DNA of 11,753 nt from Bacilli bacterium (GTDB taxonomy: Bacteria; Bacillota_I; Bacilli_A; RF39; UBA660), in NCBI GenBank assembly GCA_016296185.1, contig JAEDJT010000039.1:1-11753 (forward strand), in the 5' to 3' direction. The position numbers and the translations under genes were made by a program. Of the stretch, positions 10,501-11,753 are shown piece after piece (positions within the stretch are counted from its first letter, which is position 1; every line of letters begins with the position of its first letter). The notes beneath the pieces are model-generated. The model searched no databases. It was given only the letters and a program-made list of their open reading frames with translations, and was not told the origin of the DNA.

Positions 10501-10981
10501 TTATGAGATGTTTAGATATTGTGGAAATTTAAATTATGTTAATTTAGATATGACAGCTTTAGCTAGTACAAATGCAAGAGCAGATTTTGGGTCAATGTTT
10601 TACCAAGACCCATATATAAAAGAAATACATGGTTTAGATTTAACATATTTAAAACCATTCCAACATCCTTTAACTTCTAGTGGACAAAATGCATACGATT
10701 GGCATAATGATTCTATTACTTATGGTGGTGCATATACAGATTTATCAGATTTTGATATAACAGGTTTGCTAAATACAAGTTATAATTTTAGAAATATAAA
10801 TACTATGACACATACTAAAAAAATATTACAACATTTAGATACTGTTACCAATGAAACATTAGGATTAACGTATAATATTATGGATGCAATAGATGATGAA
10901 TTAAACGAATATGTAGACCCTGAATTAAAATCATTAGCTTTAGATGCTATGAGTAGAGGTTGGACATTTATTATTGTATAA
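4559..10981 (+). CDS. Giant tail adhesin: Ig, LamG, CotH-kinase-like, LRR/DUF285
   Basis: This 2140-aa protein is probably the main host-binding fibre and also carries a kinase-like domain. In order: residues 1-75 are an attachment/stalk segment (NVEGALNELS) ending in H75 and six glycines. Three Ig-like beta domains follow (about 84-173, 175-262, 266-357). A LamG/concanavalin-like domain spans about 366-584, closing with the typical FRIYDRNLTLDEILQNF. The CotH-like domain (about 600-1020) has MYWQGTSS (655-662), LKANLMES (698-705), FLLYINGVLQGVYDFNLDR (744-762) and VYDCDTAFG (895-903), where D897 and D899 resemble the paired acidic residues of CotH kinases. A beta domain (about 1025-1100, YYPMYVTVEWRNQ, DQEVMIYG) precedes leucine-rich repeats from about 1107. 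Residues about 1660-2035 form a BspA/DUF285-type array. The end, AMSRGWTFIIV, resembles termini of other phage proteins of this type. No signal peptide or membrane segment is visible. Whether the CotH part is active is unknown. Confidence 0.85.
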   Translation: MSFKRCIQKDGKDVWVEVAGSGGAFDTGEAVNVHIADTSDRFDSTNVEGALNELSLGLESINDDLINHKNNSSIHGGGGGGSMPTITSDFTITKSDGISPIEIPIFFTSPALGEGIAYVLISNVEVATQKIQQGNNTIKVPPLGAGKNIVVSIYIKDRAGMLSNQLNWTVTSGGISLTMLTDTEASYGVTSRIVLAYTITCMTGEDIFVYFNIDGTEYETKGTNGYNNYEITGLTTGVHKIEYWAVSGEYATKKAGFTLIVVSKDTIIISTDFDSEAEYESGIPISIPYRIGVDRNEDFTVNMYINGELNKTVVTRPASLYWTISYLDAGTYTLKIEALNETLGMSNYIEFECKVVQGEYTKVQPVIDGSLLAWFDATERTNSDTDREIWTDKIRGNIGRLYNFNYGSNGWIKQEGKDISELVMNGTCYVEIDMTPFADNFKNGGTIELVFKTRDVGNSGARVLDITDEKSPYKGVYIDTREAYLSTANQSINASIGEDEYIQVMYDIDRINKYCHVIVNGVITKSCKLSDIGSGTSAILESIEHTKKIYLNSKKGTGDFGSCEITHFRIYDRNLTLDEILQNFLSNFDDLKIQKEKSDFNNPAKNIMPIMNITCDQASFDTMTDVNKVEVSMTYTSPNADLYGETLVDATNCLMYWQGTSSVGYNIHNFNLLLRDSNRQEIMYSPYKNVMPQSLFCLKANLMESTNAHNVGLASYVHTYLYSTLNPAQKVDPRVSRAIHGFPFLLYINGVLQGVYDFNLDRFSTKAYGYELEEFKDTCRVYEVSANTNHTAGAFIPWSADSGVDEWTWYKNDFSGIYPVSIQNAINDDFSALKNLITFVHDSTDEVFTTEFATYFDKESVIRYYIFVMALGLVDSLGKNMKLCTYDGVKWEIQVYDCDTAFGLDNTGALKYDVDIEVDPEHFNTADSVLWSRVRELFFNDIVAEYNNMRNNNLTPEKIYECIFTNQIEKIPESQYNFSTQKKYLDTGEYIMMSNGNRYYNLKRWIKERFIYCDTLFNYTPTTARYITLRSGVEGSTYLDIQTYYPMYVTVEWRNQADGSGRQTLKVGRNETVRFNGVVQAKDQEVMIYGAEHLKNLGRMDGFKPRHLLLNNAYRLTSVECPNNTELINIQMEQCSYLQRIDLRGCSSLGSLSSSQVLDVSGCSNLRYLNTYGTIITSINTNQMGGNLVEIYIPKTLQTLSLKNQYSLEIIGLPSSDYLTNSRLRQLKSSASNLASFSLINCPKVKRLTRATSFNINGNFYDKYGNERRNSEISSLDNTSEWNNLMLWGNGLANANEIYIENSCHDITSMSFRCTVNLQYLTLRNLPNLKTVMLGANCNGNRWNNESNNYQADRLDVKGEFDWENFVIKDCPNIENFHIHEMYSCWDNNEYNNYDFFNFKEGTNSINLAEKFPSLKRFECNLATQNIHQFILPQSLESFINLSWHNHYNEGYPLEWVIEKYNIDSIYFDGEHTEDYVGVDLGNHPMKDVRITAPYSTEMIGLNIKNDWVNPVFNSYKSDGHETRPSVIPYGKIDVSEFKWRRVSSWFAYIDFTQGNCEIIYPTNWDTFLKNIEYADTMFYHCVNPDFTWEFAMKFFGKINDVNALNNMYAYAQLKEQIDFETDGVEMISSRQAFYYNYNSNPLRGTNLKYVKSLTLTGTDGCMGLFRGCTSLIKVGDCIFSGSNNNWNGCESLFAYCSNLEEVGNITSYRNGEKGRATSTWGMFRDCQKLTKIGTFDLASNNAQEMYKNCISLTDDGINVPNTSYTTSAWGMFYNCNRLRNSPITDYSSMQNISDMYRQCYNLQTIHLEGIDETCPLQHMSNMFRDCQSLTSITISGNTLPTGLRDMSGIYANCYNLKNVIPIPTDFSYDVNMSSACSRCYSLTDKTIYKEIPYRVTNVQYMYEYCSGLLNPVVNIASDNVYARNMFQYCRNMQTLTVNFNGRLLRNSQYFAQYCDSLQTVNFKFPEALSYHDYYQTGVEYYEMFRYCGNLNYVNLDMTALASTNARADFGSMFYQDPYIKEIHGLDLTYLKPFQHPLTSSGQNAYDWHNDSITYGGAYTDLSDFDITGLLNTSYNFRNINTMTHTKKILQHLDTVTNETLGLTYNIMDAIDDELNEYVDPELKSLALDAMSRGWTFIIV
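9548..10618 (+). repeat. BspA/DUF285-type protein repeat array, 14 copies
   Basis: Within the giant protein I count 14 successive motifs, including GLFRGCTSL, SLFAYCSNL, GMFRDCQKL, EMYKNCISL, GMFYNCNRL, DMYRQCYNL, NMFRDCQSL, GIYANCYNL, SACSRCYSL, YMYEYCSGL, NMFQYCRNM, YFAQYCDSL, EMFRYCGNL and SMFYQDPYI, roughly 25-30 residues apart. The consensus is [M/L/I][F/Y]xxCxxL; the last copy lacks the Cys and is probably a cap. This is the pattern of BspA-like leucine-rich repeats (DUF285), known from bacterial and protist surface proteins. It predicts a long solenoid. The copies have diverged at DNA level, unlike the LLEDG repeats. Confidence 0.85.
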
Positions 10982-10988
10982 GAAGGTG
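10982..10988 (+). promoter_or_regulatory. Shine-Dalgarno site for the DUF4376-like gene
   Basis: GAAGGTG starts one base after the TAA of the giant gene and lies 5 bases before the ATG at 10994. The 12-bp gap has no room for a terminator. Confidence 0.7.
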
Positions 10989-10993
10989 ATAAA

Positions 10994-11599
10994 ATGATAA
11001 AATACATTAATAAATTAGGAATAACGTGTGTAGAAGCAGAAGAAGGTTATTTATTAAAAAGAGGTAATCAAACATTTAAAAAGGCTTATTTAGGTAAAAA
11101 TGATAGAGCTGAATTATATGAAGAAGTAATAGATGAAAATTATGTTTTTATAGAAAAAGAAGAAGAATTTCAATCTCAAGGTCAAGATTCAAATAATTTA
11201 GATGATTTAAAAAAAGAATTAATAAAATTAAGCAAATCTAAGTTATTAATTTATTTAGAAGACAACCCATTATTTTCAACAGTTAAGTATCCTGAAGGAA
11301 GATATTATAATGTTAATACAGAACATCAATCAAGAATTGTTTCACAATTATTGCTTTATCAAGGAAATACTTCTTTAGGATATTCTTATCAATTAACATG
11401 GAATGATACAGGAAATATTTGTGAAGATTGGACATTTGAAGAATTATTTATGCTATCTAATCAAATAAGCGAATATATTAAACCGATAGTAAAAAAACAA
11501 CAACAGATAGAAATAGATATAAAAAATGCAACCACTAAAGAAGAGTTATCAAATATAAAAATAAACTATGAGGAGGTAAGCAATGAAAACAATAATTAA
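10994..11599 (+). CDS. DUF4376-like phage protein
   Basis: This 201-aa protein is of unknown molecular function. Residues 1-48 (a GYLLKRGNQTFKKAYLGKND stretch, then LYEEV) resemble the short N-terminal segment often seen in phage proteins encoded just after tail fibres. A charged Glu/Gln-rich linker (about 50-68) follows. Residues 70-196 look like a DUF4376-type domain: a helix (DDLKKELIKLSKSKLLIYL), a beta pair around KYPEGRYYNVNTEHQSRI, then WNDTGNICEDWTFEEL, a long helix, and NATTKEELSNIKINYEEV at the end. It has no signal peptide or membrane segment. Its position directly after the giant fibre gene suggests a fibre assembly factor or minor tail component, but that is inference from context. 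The 3' end overlaps the next gene by 17 bases. Confidence 0.7.
   Translation: MIKYINKLGITCVEAEEGYLLKRGNQTFKKAYLGKNDRAELYEEVIDENYVFIEKEEEFQSQGQDSNNLDDLKKELIKLSKSKLLIYLEDNPLFSTVKYPEGRYYNVNTEHQSRIVSQLLLYQGNTSLGYSYQLTWNDTGNICEDWTFEELFMLSNQISEYIKPIVKKQQQIEIDIKNATTKEELSNIKINYEEVSNENNN
11571..11576 (+). promoter_or_regulatory. Shine-Dalgarno site inside the upstream gene
   Basis: AGGAGG, a perfect consensus, lies 6 bases before the ATG at 11583 and within the last codons of the DUF4376-like gene. It supports the start of the membrane protein and suggests that the two genes are translated together. Confidence 0.85.
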
Positions 11600-11753
11600 T
11601 ATATTAAAATCTCTTATACTTTTTATTATATTTGGCTTTATGTATTGTGGAATAGAAATATTATGGAGAGGTTATACACATCCTTCAATGTTTGTTGTTG
11701 GAGGATTATGTTGTCTTTTAGTTGTATTAATTAACGAAATAACTCCTAAAATG
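11583..11753 (+). CDS. Small membrane protein, 3'-partial, possible holin-region gene
   Basis: The first 57 codons are visible and the frame is open at the window edge. There are two hydrophobic segments, about residues 6-26 (IINILKSLILFIIFGFMYCG) and 36-51 (MFVVGGLCCLLVVLIN), joined by a short basic loop with IEILWRGYTHPSM. The sequence resembles small membrane proteins I recall from Bacillota phages and prophages near lysis genes, with a conserved WRGYTH loop; I cannot name the family. The perfect AGGAGG site and the 17-base overlap with the upstream gene support this start. A holin or other lysis-region role is suggested only by size, hydrophobicity and its place after the tail-fibre genes. 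Confidence 0.7.
   Translation, partial: MKTIINILKSLILFIIFGFMYCGIEILWRGYTHPSMFVVGGLCCLLVVLINEITPKM

Noticed and set aside
9548..10981. Diversity-generating retroelement target at the fibre C-terminus
   Set aside because: No reverse transcriptase or template repeat is visible in the window, and the repeat copies differ too widely to be a template/variable pair.
839..11007. Minus-strand ORFs of 60-80 codons scattered through the window
   Set aside because: All lie within or across well-supported + strand genes, lack recognisable domains, and look like chance frames in AT-rich DNA.
1..11753. Stop-codon reassignment
   Set aside because: The five visible stops are TAG or TAA and none is TGA, but no gene has in-frame TGA, so the standard code is sufficient and five stops are too few to infer more.
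1..11753. tRNA, CRISPR array, insertion sequence or attachment site
   Set aside because: No cloverleaf, spaced direct-repeat array, transposase or duplicated ends were seen; coding sequence fills almost the whole window.

Overview
The window looks like part of the late structural region of a tailed phage or prophage infecting a low-GC, Gram-positive (Bacillota-type) host. The DNA is very AT-rich. Every gene lies on the + strand, with gaps of about 12-16 bp or a short overlap, and all five starts visible in the window have a purine-rich Shine-Dalgarno site (AAGGTGG, AAAGGAG, AAAGGGG, GAAGGTG, AGGAGG). The standard code fits: the 2140-codon gene has no in-frame TGA or TAG. No integrase, capsid, terminase or host gene is present, so phage, prophage and tail-derived particle cannot be told apart. 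No database search was possible; family calls rest on motif recognition.

Layout. (1) At 2-940 is the 3' part of a baseplate/tail-fibre protein. Its frame is open to the window edge, so the ATG at 158 is probably internal. (2) At 957-1796 is a small tail-fibre-like protein with a coiled coil and a nearly identical ~90-bp tandem repeat coding for LLEDG-type peptides. (3) At 1810-4545 is a 911-aa protein with a duplicated N-terminal motif, a lamin-tail-like domain and a purple-acid-phosphatase-like metallophosphoesterase. (4) At 4559-10981 is a 2140-aa protein with an attachment segment, three Ig-like domains, a LamG-like domain, a CotH-kinase-like domain, leucine-rich repeats and a BspA/DUF285-type array with 14 copies of an [M/L/I][F/Y]xxCxxL-like motif. 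(5) At 10994-11599 is a small DUF4376-like accessory protein. (6) At 11583-11753 is the start of a membrane protein, overlapping gene 5, possibly where the lysis/membrane genes begin.

How the genes may work together. Genes 1-4 look like successive parts of a host-recognition apparatus: baseplate or fibre connectors, stalks and very large adhesins. Two carry enzyme-like folds, a phosphoesterase and a CotH-type kinase, encoded side by side with no signal peptide on either. The phosphoesterase may process phosphate-containing cell-surface polymers, or the pair may add and remove phosphate on tail proteins; both ideas are inference. The tight spacing and absence of any visible promoter or terminator suggest one late transcription unit that enters upstream and continues past the right edge.
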